Of a stretch of 32,046 nt of DNA, positions 18,261 through 28,063 are shown one piece after another. The notes beneath the pieces are model-generated. The model was not told the DNA's origin. It did no database searches and was given only the letters and a program-made list of their open reading frames with translations. Location of the stretch: the NCBI GenBank assembly GCA_014377775.1, contig JACMOW010000139.1:1-32046 (forward strand), written 5' to 3'. The number at the start of each line of letters is the position of its first letter. Position 1 is the stretch's first letter. The DNA comes from Pedobacter sp. (GTDB lineage: Bacteria > Bacteroidota > Bacteroidia > Sphingobacteriales > Sphingobacteriaceae). Both the position numbers and the translations under genes were made by a program.

Positions 18261-18272
18261 GTACGTTAACGG
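18261..18272. promoter_or_regulatory. Putative LacI-type operator, copy 2 (GTACGTTAACGG)
   Basis: Second identical GTACGTTAACG exactly 110 bp downstream of the first and 44 bp before the MFS start codon; palindromic core CGTTAACG. Confidence 0.5.
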
Positions 18273-18304
18273 AACAGTAATAGCGCTGTTTTTAACTAAG
18301 AATT

Positions 18305-19669
18305 ATGCCAAATATAAAAAATAATAACCGTTCTGGATCCGTCCAAGTAAACTCACTTAGTTCGAGAGAGACGTTAATTTCTATGTTTATTTTGGGTGGA
18401 TTGTTTTTTGTATTCGGTTTTATTACATGGATTAACGCCATTTTAATACCCTATTTTAAAATAGCTTGCGAGCTTAGCAACTTTCAATCTTATCTCGTAG
18501 CCTTTGCCTTCTATATCTCTTATTTCATCATGTCGCTCCCTTCTTCTTACCTGTTAAAATGGGTGGGATTTAAAAAAGGCATTATGTATGGCTTATGGGT
18601 GATGGCCATTGGGGTTTTTATATTTATACCTGCCGCACTAAGCAGAACCTACGAAATTTTTCTTTTAGGCTTATTCACTATAGGATCTGGTTTAGCCATA
18701 TTGCAAACTGCTGCAAATCCTTATATCACCATTTTAGGGCCTAGCGAAAAGGCAGCAAAGCGCATCAGCTTTATGGGTATATGCAACAAAGGAGCTGGTA
18801 TTTTAGCACCCCTAATATTTGCATCTGTAATATTTAAGGTTGCGGATAGCGAAATGTTAAAACAGCTTCCTTTAATGAGTGCGATAGAAAGAAGCGCAGC
18901 TTTAGACGAATTAATTAGACGCGTTATTCTTCCCTATAGTATTTTGGGTACTGTATTGGTTATACTAGGTGTATTGATTCGTTTTTCGCCACTACCCGAA
19001 ATCGATACCGAGCAAGAAGACGAAGAATTATCAACCTTAAACGCCGATAAAAAAAGCCTGTTCGATTTCCCTTATTTAATATTGGGTATTTTAGCCATAT
19101 TTTTTCATGTAGGTACACAAGTTATCGCCATCGATACCATAATTGCTTATGCAAATACTCTGGGTATGCCTATTATGGAAGCAAAAGTTTTTCCATCCTA
19201 TACCTTGTTTACTACCATTATAGGGTATAGCTTAGGGATTATCCTTATCCCAAAATACATTTCACAAATAAATGTACTCCGTATTTGTACACTTTTAGGA
19301 GTCGTTTTAACGCTTTTAATTATTTACACTCATAGTAATTATACAATTCTAGGTCATACTACAGATATCTCCATTTGGTTCATTGTATTGTTGGGCTTAG
19401 CGAACTCATTGGTTTGGGCTGGTATATGGCCAGTTGCTTTAAAAAATCTTGGTCGATTTACAAAAATAGGAGCCTCTACGCTAATTATGGCACTTTGTGG
19501 TAGCGCCATTTTCCCACTTATATACGGCTACTTAGCAGATTTATACAATGTAAGAACTGCCTATTGGATATTATTTCCTTGTTACCTCTATCTGGTGTTT
19601 TACGCTTTTTATGGGCACCTCATCAAACGATGGATACCAACCTTTAAAAAGAAAAATATACCAGCTTAA
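18305..19669 (+). CDS. MFS sugar transporter, FucP/GluP (glucose/galactose/fucose permease) type
   Basis: ISMFILGGLFFVFGFITWINAILIPYFKIACELSNFQSYLVAFAFYISYFIMSLPSSYLLKWVGFKKGIMYGLWVMAIG and LQTAANPYITILGP are FucP/GluP-like blocks; ~12 hydrophobic helices. Confidence 0.92.
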   Translation: MPNIKNNNRSGSVQVNSLSSRETLISMFILGGLFFVFGFITWINAILIPYFKIACELSNFQSYLVAFAFYISYFIMSLPSSYLLKWVGFKKGIMYGLWVMAIGVFIFIPAALSRTYEIFLLGLFTIGSGLAILQTAANPYITILGPSEKAAKRISFMGICNKGAGILAPLIFASVIFKVADSEMLKQLPLMSAIERSAALDELIRRVILPYSILGTVLVILGVLIRFSPLPEIDTEQEDEELSTLNADKKSLFDFPYLILGILAIFFHVGTQVIAIDTIIAYANTLGMPIMEAKVFPSYTLFTTIIGYSLGIILIPKYISQINVLRICTLLGVVLTLLIIYTHSNYTILGHTTDISIWFIVLLGLANSLVWAGIWPVALKNLGRFTKIGASTLIMALCGSAIFPLIYGYLADLYNVRTAYWILFPCYLYLVFYAFYGHLIKRWIPTFKKKNIPA

Positions 19670-19818
19670 AAATATAAAACCAACCAATTTAAACCAAACA
19701 ACCAAATATGACATGAATGAAGAAAAAAATTAGAACCTAGCGCGTATTTATTCAATCGCTAAATGTTACATCTGGAATCTAGATTCCTGCAAATCATTAA
19801 AAATTTTAACTAAAAAGA

Positions 19819-22800
19819 ATGAAAAAACAATTATTTTTTAAGCTAAAGCATACCTTTTTATGTGCTTCTCTTATAATACTTTCTTCTAGCGTAAATGCAG
19901 CTATGGAGAATCTTGTTAAGGAAATTAATCCAACTAAAACCTTTTATGCTAAGGATATACTTGTTAAAGGTACAGTAAAGAACGACGCAGGCGAGGCATT
20001 GGCTGGTGCTACTGTAAATGTTAAGGGTTCCAATATCAGAGTGGCAACTAATGCAGAAGGCGAATTTCAGATAACAAGCCCTGAAGGTGCAATACTAGTT
20101 TTTACCTATCTAGGCTACCTTTCGCAAGATGTTAATATTGGTAATAAATCAGTAATCAATGTAACGATGCTGGTAGATGCCCAAAAGTTTCAAATGAACC
20201 AAGTGGTAATTGTGGGATATGGTACACAAAAACGTTCTGACATTACTGGCTCGGTGAGTTCTGTACCCAAAGAAAGGTTATCACAATTGCCAGTAACCAA
20301 TGTGCTTCATGCATTAGAAGGAGCAGTAGCCGGCTTAAAAATTACGCAAACATCTTCTGTTCCTGGAAGTTCTGCTGGGGTGCTGATTAGAGGTGTGAAC
20401 TCAATTAACGCAAATACTGCTCCGCTAACGGTAATTGATGGTGTGCCATTTAGCAATCTCGGAGGATCTATGAATGATATCAACCCTAACGACATCGAAT
20501 CAATAGAAATTTTAAAAGATGCATCGGCCGTTGCCGTATATGGCACCAGAGGATCAAGTGGGGTGATTTTAATTACCACAAAAAGAGGTAAAACCGGAGA
20601 GCCTACCATTAGATATAGTGCTTACGCCGGACCAGAGTATCAAAATAAAACATTAACGCCTTTAAATGCAGAAGAATATGTGAAAAAATATGTAGATTTT
20701 CTTGCACAAAGAGGTCAGGTGCCAACGGTTACACCTGTTCCAAATCAGTACGAAATTGAAAATTATATCGCTGGAAAGACAACAGATTGGATGAAAGAGA
20801 TTTCGCAACAGGGATCAATACAAGATCATAACCTTAGCATTTCTGGAGGTAGCGATAGATTAAAGTATTTTGTTTCTGGAGCCTATCAAAAACAACAAGG
20901 TGTGTTAAGGGGGTATCAGTATAACCGTGCCTCTTTTAGGTCTAACTTGGATGCTAAAGTAACCGATTGGTTAACTGCCGGAACTTCACTGTTTTTTGCA
21001 AATAACAATACAGATGGTGGTACCGTACGCTATACCGCTGCCATGCAAATGAGTCCTTATGGTAGAGCATACGAAGCAAATGGCAAATACACCATTTTCC
21101 CGATGTTCTCGGAAACAAACTTCAGAAACCCTCTGCTGGGTTTAAACTCTGATGTGCTAAATAGAGATAAAAACCTAAATGGAATATTTTATACTGAGGT
21201 TAAACCGAAATTTTTAAAAGGACTTAAGTACAGGATGAATGCCAATTATGCTTTCTTACCTTCACGTACCAATACCTATAATGGAATCGATGCAGGCGAT
21301 ACATTTGGTGGCTCTGCAGGGCTTAGTAACACTGAAACCGAAAGTTGGATTGTAGAAAACATACTTACTTATGATAAAAACTGGGGTGGTCATCATCTAG
21401 ATTTAACCGCTTTATACAGTGCGCAAGAAAAAAAATATAGAACCAATGGAACTACTGGTAGAACATTTATTAATGACGATTTATCATTCAATAACATCGG
21501 CGCTGCGGCTGTATTAACAGGTAACTCTTTTTACAGTAGAGAAGCATTGGTTTCTCAAATGGGTAGATTAAATTACGCCTACAAAAGTAAATACCTGTTT
21601 ACGGCAACAGCCAGACGTGATGGTTATTCTGCTTTCGGATCTGGAACCAATAAATATGGTCTTTTCCCATCGGTTGCTATTGGATGGAATATTTCGAGCG
21701 AAAATTTCCTGAAAAATATAAAGCAAATTGATAACATTAAGCTAAGAGCTTCTTATGGTACATCGGGCAACCAAGCAGTAGGCGTTTATCAAACAATTAC
21801 CACCCAAGGCGTTACAAAATACATCTATAACGGCATAACCGCTACGGGTTTAGTGTCGAGTTCGTTGCTAGCCAACGGAGTTTTGGGAAATGTTAACCTA
21901 AACTGGGAAAGCACCACAGGAACAAATTTAGCAGTAGATTTCTCCTTATTTAACAATAGAATTAGTGGTACGGTAGAAGCCTACCAAACAGAAACTAAGG
22001 ATGTATTGTTAAGTCGTAGGTTACCTAATATTACTGGTTACGCAAGCATTTTCGACAATTTGGGAAGTGTTAAAAATAGAGGTATTGAAGTTACTTTAAG
22101 CTCCATTAACATCAAGAAAAATGATTTTACATGGTCTAGTAATTTAAATTTTTCTGCCAATCGCAATAAAATTGCTTCACTTTATGGAGATAATAAAGAT
22201 GATATTGGTAACAAATGGTTTATTGGTAAACCATTATTTGCTATTTACGATTATCAATTAGCAGGAATATGGCAAGTAGGGGAAGATCCATCTACAGTAG
22301 ATCCTGGCGCAGTTTCGGGAAGCTTAAAATTTGTGGATGTAAACAACGACAAAAAAATTACCGAAGCAGATAAAGTTTATCAGGGAACCAGCTTGCCAAA
22401 ATGGACTGGAGGAATAACCAATACCTTCAGATATAAAACACTAAGTTTAAGTGTATTTCTACAAACTTCCCAAGGATCAAAAATCAATAATCCACAACTT
22501 AATCTGCAAAACTACGGCGGTCGTGTAAATATTCCTAAAGAAGTTTCATATTGGACTGCCGAGAACAAGAATAATACACAACCATCTTTAGTTTTTACTA
22601 ACCCTAGGCTTTACGCTTATCCAGTAAACCAAAACTATACACGTATTAAAGACATCACCATCAGTTACAACTTTACCGAAAAAGTACTCAGTAAACTTAA
22701 ATTGGGAAGTTTAACCGCTTTTGCGAGTGGACGAAATCTTTACACATTTACAGACTGGGTTGGTCTTGATCCAGAGTTAAGTGTAAATGGAAGTCAAGCC

Positions 22801-22884
22801 GGAACAGCCAATGCACCACTAAGTTATGGTATATATCCACTGGTATCTAGTTTCGTATTTGGATTAAATGTTACGCTGCGTTAA
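19819..22884 (+). CDS. SusC/RagA-family TonB-linked outer-membrane transporter (PUL 2)
   Basis: GTVKNDAGEALAGATVNVKGSN..TNAEGEF N-domain; VVIVGYGTQKRSDITGSVSSV; IEILKDASAVAVYGTRGSSGVILITTKRG; barrel C-terminus. Confidence 0.97.
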   Translation: MKKQLFFKLKHTFLCASLIILSSSVNAAMENLVKEINPTKTFYAKDILVKGTVKNDAGEALAGATVNVKGSNIRVATNAEGEFQITSPEGAILVFTYLGYLSQDVNIGNKSVINVTMLVDAQKFQMNQVVIVGYGTQKRSDITGSVSSVPKERLSQLPVTNVLHALEGAVAGLKITQTSSVPGSSAGVLIRGVNSINANTAPLTVIDGVPFSNLGGSMNDINPNDIESIEILKDASAVAVYGTRGSSGVILITTKRGKTGEPTIRYSAYAGPEYQNKTLTPLNAEEYVKKYVDFLAQRGQVPTVTPVPNQYEIENYIAGKTTDWMKEISQQGSIQDHNLSISGGSDRLKYFVSGAYQKQQGVLRGYQYNRASFRSNLDAKVTDWLTAGTSLFFANNNTDGGTVRYTAAMQMSPYGRAYEANGKYTIFPMFSETNFRNPLLGLNSDVLNRDKNLNGIFYTEVKPKFLKGLKYRMNANYAFLPSRTNTYNGIDAGDTFGGSAGLSNTETESWIVENILTYDKNWGGHHLDLTALYSAQEKKYRTNGTTGRTFINDDLSFNNIGAAAVLTGNSFYSREALVSQMGRLNYAYKSKYLFTATARRDGYSAFGSGTNKYGLFPSVAIGWNISSENFLKNIKQIDNIKLRASYGTSGNQAVGVYQTITTQGVTKYIYNGITATGLVSSSLLANGVLGNVNLNWESTTGTNLAVDFSLFNNRISGTVEAYQTETKDVLLSRRLPNITGYASIFDNLGSVKNRGIEVTLSSINIKKNDFTWSSNLNFSANRNKIASLYGDNKDDIGNKWFIGKPLFAIYDYQLAGIWQVGEDPSTVDPGAVSGSLKFVDVNNDKKITEADKVYQGTSLPKWTGGITNTFRYKTLSLSVFLQTSQGSKINNPQLNLQNYGGRVNIPKEVSYWTAENKNNTQPSLVFTNPRLYAYPVNQNYTRIKDITISYNFTEKVLSKLKLGSLTAFASGRNLYTFTDWVGLDPELSVNGSQAGTANAPLSYGIYPLVSSFVFGLNVTLR

Positions 22885-22899
22885 TAATTAAAAAAAATA

Positions 22900-22937
22900 A
22901 TGAAACCATCATGCGTACAAACTTATGATGGTTTCAT
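22900..22937 (+). promoter_or_regulatory. Perfect 13-bp inverted repeat (RNA hairpin) between susC-2 and susD-2
   Basis: ATGAAACCATCAT (22900-22912) - 12-nt loop gcgtacaaactt - ATGATGGTTTCAT (22925-22937). The arms are exact reverse complements. Confidence 0.8.
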
Positions 22938-22965
22938 GACCTTTAAAACTTTAAAACATAAAATA

Positions 22966-24546
22966 ATGAAAAAATTAATCTTTTTAGTACTTATTTTTCC
23001 AGTTCTAGCAGGCTTTCTTTCTTGTAAGAAAAGCTTCCTAGACGAAAAATCCGACTCGGCCTATTCACCCCTCAATACATTTAAAAATGTTGCTGGCTTG
23101 GATGCTGGGATTGCGGGACTGCAAGCGTCTGTTCGTGAGCAATACACCATGCAGGTAACACAATCCTTATTGGCCGTTTTCCAGGTTGGGACAGATGTTG
23201 CCTTAAACGGATTAGATGCAGGTGAAGCCGCACCTTTCGAAAATTATGCACTCCTTAATTCAGAAAGCCCTGCGGTGCTCAATTACTGGAATTGGTCTTA
23301 CAAAGTAATCAATAATGCAAACCTGATTATTAACGGTGCATCTGATAGCACTGCAGTTTTAACCAACGCCCAAAGAGCGGTTTATTTAGGTGAAGCCAAG
23401 TTTTATAGAGCATACGCATATAATTTTCTAGTTACTTTATGGGGACAGGTTCCGCTAATAGACCAACCATTAGATGCGCCAAAAACAGACTTTACAAGGG
23501 CAAGCCTAGAAAATTTAAATACCTTAATTAATAGCGATTTAGTATTTGCAACAACTAACCTTCCTAATATAGATGCCGTATCTAAACCAGGAAGAATAAG
23601 TAAAGAAGCAGCGCAACAATTGCTTGCCGAAGCTTACCTCAGGCAAGGTAAAAATGATCTAGCCGAAGCTCAATGCTTAAATATAATTAATAGCAAGAAG
23701 TTTTCTGTCATTAATGCAAGGTTTGGTGTTAAAAGAACCCTACCAGGGGATGCTTTTTCTGATATGTTTATTGTGGGCAATCAACGCCGAAGACAAGGAA
23801 ATACGGAGGCTATATGGGTTCAAGAAATGGAATACAATATTCCAGGAGGCTCTTCTAGCTTAGATCAACACAGAAGAGTTTGGGTGCCTTATTATTCGAA
23901 TGTTGCAGGAATGCTAGTAGCCGATTCATTGGGTGGCCGTGGTATCGGAAGAATTCGCTTAAGTTCTTGGGTAATAAAAGGCTTATACAAAGGTAATGAT
24001 ATGCGTAATTCAGTATATAACATCAAGCGCGATTTCTATTATAATGATCCAAAGAATGCAAAATTCGGACAAAAAGTAATTCCTCTCGCAGCAGACACGC
24101 TTTATAAAATCGTTCCTTTCACCACAAAATGGAATCATTATCTTGATGCAGATCCTACTGGAAATGGAGCCTATAAAGATTTAATGATGATGCGTTTAGG
24201 CGAAACTTATCTGTTACTTGCGGAAGCACAATTTAAACAAGCGAAGCTAACTGAAGCAGCCATCTCAGTAAATGTGTTAAGAACAAGAGCAAATGCAGCT
24301 CAAGTAACTATATCAGATATTTCGCTCGATTTCATTTTAGATGAGCGTGTAAGAGAATTAATCGGTGAAGAAAACCGAAGAATGACTTTAGCGCGCACTG
24401 GAACCCTTATAGATAGAGTTAAGAAGTTGAATTTTATTCAGAATGCAACCGTTCAACCTTTCCATCAACTCCTACCTATACCACAAAGTGAAATAGATTT
24501 GAATAAAGATGCCGTAATAACTCAAAACCCAGGTTATATAAGATAA
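22966..24546 (+). CDS. SusD/RagB-family nutrient-binding lipoprotein (PUL 2)
   Basis: Lipoprotein signal MKKLIFLVLIFPVLAGFLSC starts at the ATG at 22966; the 22-aa N-terminal extension in the ORF track (from 22900) is encoded by the hairpin and is probably not translated. SusD motifs: GEAKFYRAYAYNFLVTLWGQVPLI; LMMMRLGETYLLLAEAQFKQ; DERVRELIGEENRRMTLARTG; LPIPQSEIDLN. Confidence 0.94.
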   Translation: MKKLIFLVLIFPVLAGFLSCKKSFLDEKSDSAYSPLNTFKNVAGLDAGIAGLQASVREQYTMQVTQSLLAVFQVGTDVALNGLDAGEAAPFENYALLNSESPAVLNYWNWSYKVINNANLIINGASDSTAVLTNAQRAVYLGEAKFYRAYAYNFLVTLWGQVPLIDQPLDAPKTDFTRASLENLNTLINSDLVFATTNLPNIDAVSKPGRISKEAAQQLLAEAYLRQGKNDLAEAQCLNIINSKKFSVINARFGVKRTLPGDAFSDMFIVGNQRRRQGNTEAIWVQEMEYNIPGGSSSLDQHRRVWVPYYSNVAGMLVADSLGGRGIGRIRLSSWVIKGLYKGNDMRNSVYNIKRDFYYNDPKNAKFGQKVIPLAADTLYKIVPFTTKWNHYLDADPTGNGAYKDLMMMRLGETYLLLAEAQFKQAKLTEAAISVNVLRTRANAAQVTISDISLDFILDERVRELIGEENRRMTLARTGTLIDRVKKLNFIQNATVQPFHQLLPIPQSEIDLNKDAVITQNPGYIR

Positions 24547-24591
24547 TCATAATGCATTCATAAAAAGGTTTTAATCAATATCTACTGAAAA

Positions 24592-25230
24592 ATGCGAATA
24601 CCGTTAATAGAATCTATTAGCCATAATACTGAGATTGAGAAAGTTTCTCTGTTACTAGATAAACTTTCTCAATTCTCCATTAGTTATCAACCTTGGTCGG
24701 CCTTTAAAAGCAATTGTCAAACCAGTTTTGTAATTGCACACGCTGGAGATGCAATATGTTTGAAGTTTTTCGTAAAGGAAGATGTAATCAAAGTAAGTAC
24801 CTATCAAACCAATGGAAGAGTGCATAAGGATAATTGTGTAGAGTTTTTTATCGCCTTTGGTGCACAGAAAAAATATTATAATATCGAGTTAAATTGTACT
24901 GGGATATGCTTAATAGGTTTTGGAGAAGGAAGATTGAATAGAGTTTTATTAAATGAAAAGCTCATTGCGAACGTTAAAACCCATATCAAAATTAATACTG
25001 CACCATTACATAGTACCACTAAATATGAGTGGGAAATTACAGCTATACTACCAATCGAAGTTTTTGAGGCATCCAACTTAATCAGTTTTCATCAGTTAAA
25101 CGGTTTTGGGAACTTTTTTAAATGTGGTGATGATTTACCACAGCCGCATTTTTACAGTTGGAATGAGATTGAAGCAAAAACCCCTGATTTTCATTTGCCC
25201 GAATTTTTTGGAGAGCTGGCGTTTGATTAA
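24592..25230 (+). CDS. Carbohydrate-binding family 9-like protein (CBM9-like), no evident signal peptide
   Basis: CLKFFVKEDVIKVSTYQTNGRVHKDNCVEFFIAF...YYNIELNCTGICLIGFGEGR...YEWEITAILPIEVF and HFYSWNEIEAKTPDFHLPEFFGELAF fit the CBM9-like/DOMON-type pattern of PUL-associated proteins. Confidence 0.7.
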   Translation: MRIPLIESISHNTEIEKVSLLLDKLSQFSISYQPWSAFKSNCQTSFVIAHAGDAICLKFFVKEDVIKVSTYQTNGRVHKDNCVEFFIAFGAQKKYYNIELNCTGICLIGFGEGRLNRVLLNEKLIANVKTHIKINTAPLHSTTKYEWEITAILPIEVFEASNLISFHQLNGFGNFFKCGDDLPQPHFYSWNEIEAKTPDFHLPEFFGELAFD

Positions 25231-25254
25231 GCTGTTTTAAAACAAAGAATTAAT

Positions 25255-26448
25255 ATGAATAAACTTAAAATAATTAACGGATATATTATCACACCTTATC
25301 GCATTATTAAAAATGGTACGCTATTAATAAATGATAATAAAATAGAATTAATAAGCGAGGTAGATGTTGAAGCTCCAGATTATTGTATTATTGATGCAAA
25401 AGAAAATTATGTTTCTCCAGGGTTCATAGATATTCATATTCATGGTGGTGGTGGGTACGATTTTATGGATGGTACGGAAGAAGCTTACCTTAAAATTGCA
25501 GAAATTCATGCCAAATATGGAACTACAGCAATGGCACCTACCACACTTACTTGTGCTAAAGCAGATTTGTTAAAAGCAATAGATCTTTACAAAAGTGCAA
25601 ATCTTAAAAATAGCAAAGGTGCACAATTTATTGGCTTACACCTAGAAGGTCCGTATTTTGCACTTAGCCAAAGCGGTGCGCAAGATCCTCGATATATCAG
25701 AAATCCTGATGTTGAAGAGTATAAAGAAGTAATTGCACATGGTGATGTAATTAAGCGATGGAGCGTTGCACCCGAATTACCAGGCGCCGTTGAAATGGGA
25801 AAATACCTAAAATCTCATGGCATTATTGCAGCCATTGCGCATACAGACGCCATTTATGAAGAAGTTGTAGTAGCTGTAGAAAATGGATATAGCCTCGCCA
25901 CCCACCTTTATTCGGCCATGTCTGGCGTAACCAGAAGAAATACCTATCGCTATGCTGGCGTAATTGAAAGTGCTTTTTTAATGGATCAAATGGACGTAGA
26001 GATTATAGCCGATGGCATTCATTTACCTGCACCATTGTTAAAATTAGTTTATAAAATTAAAGGACCAGATCGTATTGCGCTAATTACAGATGCCATGCGA
26101 GCTGCTGGCATGCCCGAAGGCGAAAGCATTCTTGGGAATAAAGAAACAGGATTAAAAGTGATTGTTGAAAATGGAGTAGCCATAATGGCCGATAGATCTT
26201 CTTTTGCAGGAAGTGTAGCTACTACAGATCGATTGGTTCGGACTATGGTTCAAATGGCCGATATCCCTTTGATAGAAGCTGTGAGAATGATGTCTAAAAC
26301 TCCAGCTACCATTATGGGGGTAGAAACTATTAAAGGAACACTAACCGTAGGTAAAGATGCTGATGTTTTAATTTTTGACGAAAACATAAATATAAAAATA
26401 ACCATGATAAATGGAAAAATAATATACACTTCACCAGATTTTGTGTAA
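25255..26448 (+). CDS. nagA: N-acetylglucosamine-6-phosphate deacetylase-like amidohydrolase
   Basis: SPGFIDIHIHGGGGYDFMDGT; GLHLEGPYFALSQSGAQDPRYI; AIAHTDAIYEE; LATHLYSAMSG; ALITDAMRAAGMPEGESILG; GVETIKGTLTVGKDADVLIFD. Confidence 0.88.
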   Translation: MNKLKIINGYIITPYRIIKNGTLLINDNKIELISEVDVEAPDYCIIDAKENYVSPGFIDIHIHGGGGYDFMDGTEEAYLKIAEIHAKYGTTAMAPTTLTCAKADLLKAIDLYKSANLKNSKGAQFIGLHLEGPYFALSQSGAQDPRYIRNPDVEEYKEVIAHGDVIKRWSVAPELPGAVEMGKYLKSHGIIAAIAHTDAIYEEVVVAVENGYSLATHLYSAMSGVTRRNTYRYAGVIESAFLMDQMDVEIIADGIHLPAPLLKLVYKIKGPDRIALITDAMRAAGMPEGESILGNKETGLKVIVENGVAIMADRSSFAGSVATTDRLVRTMVQMADIPLIEAVRMMSKTPATIMGVETIKGTLTVGKDADVLIFDENINIKITMINGKIIYTSPDFV

Positions 26449-26465
26449 TGAATAAAATAATTTAG

Positions 26466-27236
26466 ATGAGAGAATTTATAAAAGACAAATTAATAGTAAG
26501 GATTTTTGACAATAGAAATCTGATGGGGGAGGCAGTTGCCTATGCGGTAAGTGAGCGAGTAAACAAATTATTAAGTCAACAACCCTTCGTTAATATTATT
26601 TTTGGAGCAGCACCATCACAAAACGAATTTTTTGCAGCATTGCTTAAAAAAAACATTGATTGGTCTAGGTTAAATGCCTTTCACATGGACGAATATGTAA
26701 ACCTAGCTGCTGATGCTCCACAAGGATTTGGAAATTTCTTAAAAGAACATTTATTTGATTTAGCTCCTTTTAATACCCTAAATTATATTGATGGAAATGT
26801 GAACGATTATGAAGCAGAATGCTTAAGGTATTCGAAACTGTTAAAAGAATTCGAAACCGATATTGTATGTTTAGGTATTGGAGAAAACACACATTTAGCG
26901 TTTAATGATCCGCATGTAGCCAACGAGAATGACCCTTATTTTGTGAAATGTGTAGATTTAGATGAGACCTGCCGAACGCAACAAGTAAACGACGGATGCT
27001 TTAAACACATTGATGATGTACCCACCCACGCACTTACACTTACTTTACCTGCTTTGCTAAAAGCACCTTATGCTTTTTGTACAGTGCCAGCAGAAAAAAA
27101 GGCAAAAGCAGTATTTCATACGCTAAATGAAGAAATTAGTGATAACTTTCCTTCAACTTTATTAAGAAAACATAAAAATGCTGTGCTGTTTTTGGATGAT
27201 AAAAGCAGCGCACAAATCAAACCAAATATACCTTAA
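26466..27236 (+). CDS. Glucosamine-6-phosphate deaminase/isomerase-like protein (NagB-like)
   Basis: IIFGAAPSQNEFFAALLKKNIDWSRLNAFHMDEYVNL; DIVCLGIGENTHLAFNDPHVA; THALTLTLPALLKAPYAFCTVPAEKKAKAV. Confidence 0.85.
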   Translation: MREFIKDKLIVRIFDNRNLMGEAVAYAVSERVNKLLSQQPFVNIIFGAAPSQNEFFAALLKKNIDWSRLNAFHMDEYVNLAADAPQGFGNFLKEHLFDLAPFNTLNYIDGNVNDYEAECLRYSKLLKEFETDIVCLGIGENTHLAFNDPHVANENDPYFVKCVDLDETCRTQQVNDGCFKHIDDVPTHALTLTLPALLKAPYAFCTVPAEKKAKAVFHTLNEEISDNFPSTLLRKHKNAVLFLDDKSSAQIKPNIP

Positions 27237-27239
27237 GAA

Positions 27240-28055
27240 ATGAAATGTGAATTAACTACAGCGCAAATTCAGTTTTTTCAAACAAACGGATTTGTGGTAA
27301 TCGAAGATTTTCTCTCTGCTGAGGAATTAACGCAATGGCGTGAAGCAGTTACCGAAGCGGTAAAAGATAGAAATGGATTAAAAATGCCAGGAAAGGAAGC
27401 AAAAATAGGGATGGATGATGGTATTAATAAAGATTCAGAATATTTTTCAAAAGTTTTTGATCAATTGCTTAACCTTTGGCAAACCAACGATAAAGTGAAA
27501 GAGATTATGTTGGATGAAAGAATTGGCAAAATGGCGGCCCAACTTTCGGGCGCTAGTGGCATCAGAATCTGGCACGATCAGGCCTTGTTTAAACGCCCAT
27601 GGGCAAACCCAACTTCGTGGCATTTAGATACCCCTTTTTGGTCGTTTTCTGATCGAAAAGCACTTTCTATTTGGGTAGCGTTAGACGATGCAACCTTAGA
27701 AAACGGATGCTTATATTTTATTCCAGCTTCGTTTGAAGAAACCACCTACGAAAATAAAGGAATTGGAAAAAATATGGACGGCATTTTCGAAGCCTATCCT
27801 CAATTTGCACAAGTTGTATCGGTAGCAGCACCCATGAAAGCAGGAAGTTGCTCTTTTCATAATGGATTAACCATACATGGTGCTGGTCCAAATATGACTA
27901 GCGGACATAGGAGAGCGATGACCTGTGCATATATGCCAGATGGAAATATATTTAACGGAGAGCCAAATATTTTACCTGAAACGTATTTGAATACACTTAC
28001 AGTTGGCGACTTGCTGAATAATGAAGCGCAAAATCCATTGATTTATAAATCTTAA
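27240..28055 (+). CDS. Phytanoyl-CoA dioxygenase (PhyH)-family Fe(II)/2-oxoglutarate oxygenase
   Basis: FQTNGFVVIEDFLSAEELTQWREAV; metal motif TSWHLDTPFWSF (HxD); KAGSCSFHNGLTIHGAGPNMTSGHRRAMTCAYMP (distal His plus downstream Arg). Confidence 0.88.
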   Translation: MKCELTTAQIQFFQTNGFVVIEDFLSAEELTQWREAVTEAVKDRNGLKMPGKEAKIGMDDGINKDSEYFSKVFDQLLNLWQTNDKVKEIMLDERIGKMAAQLSGASGIRIWHDQALFKRPWANPTSWHLDTPFWSFSDRKALSIWVALDDATLENGCLYFIPASFEETTYENKGIGKNMDGIFEAYPQFAQVVSVAAPMKAGSCSFHNGLTIHGAGPNMTSGHRRAMTCAYMPDGNIFNGEPNILPETYLNTLTVGDLLNNEAQNPLIYKS

Positions 28056-28063
28056 ATTTAACA

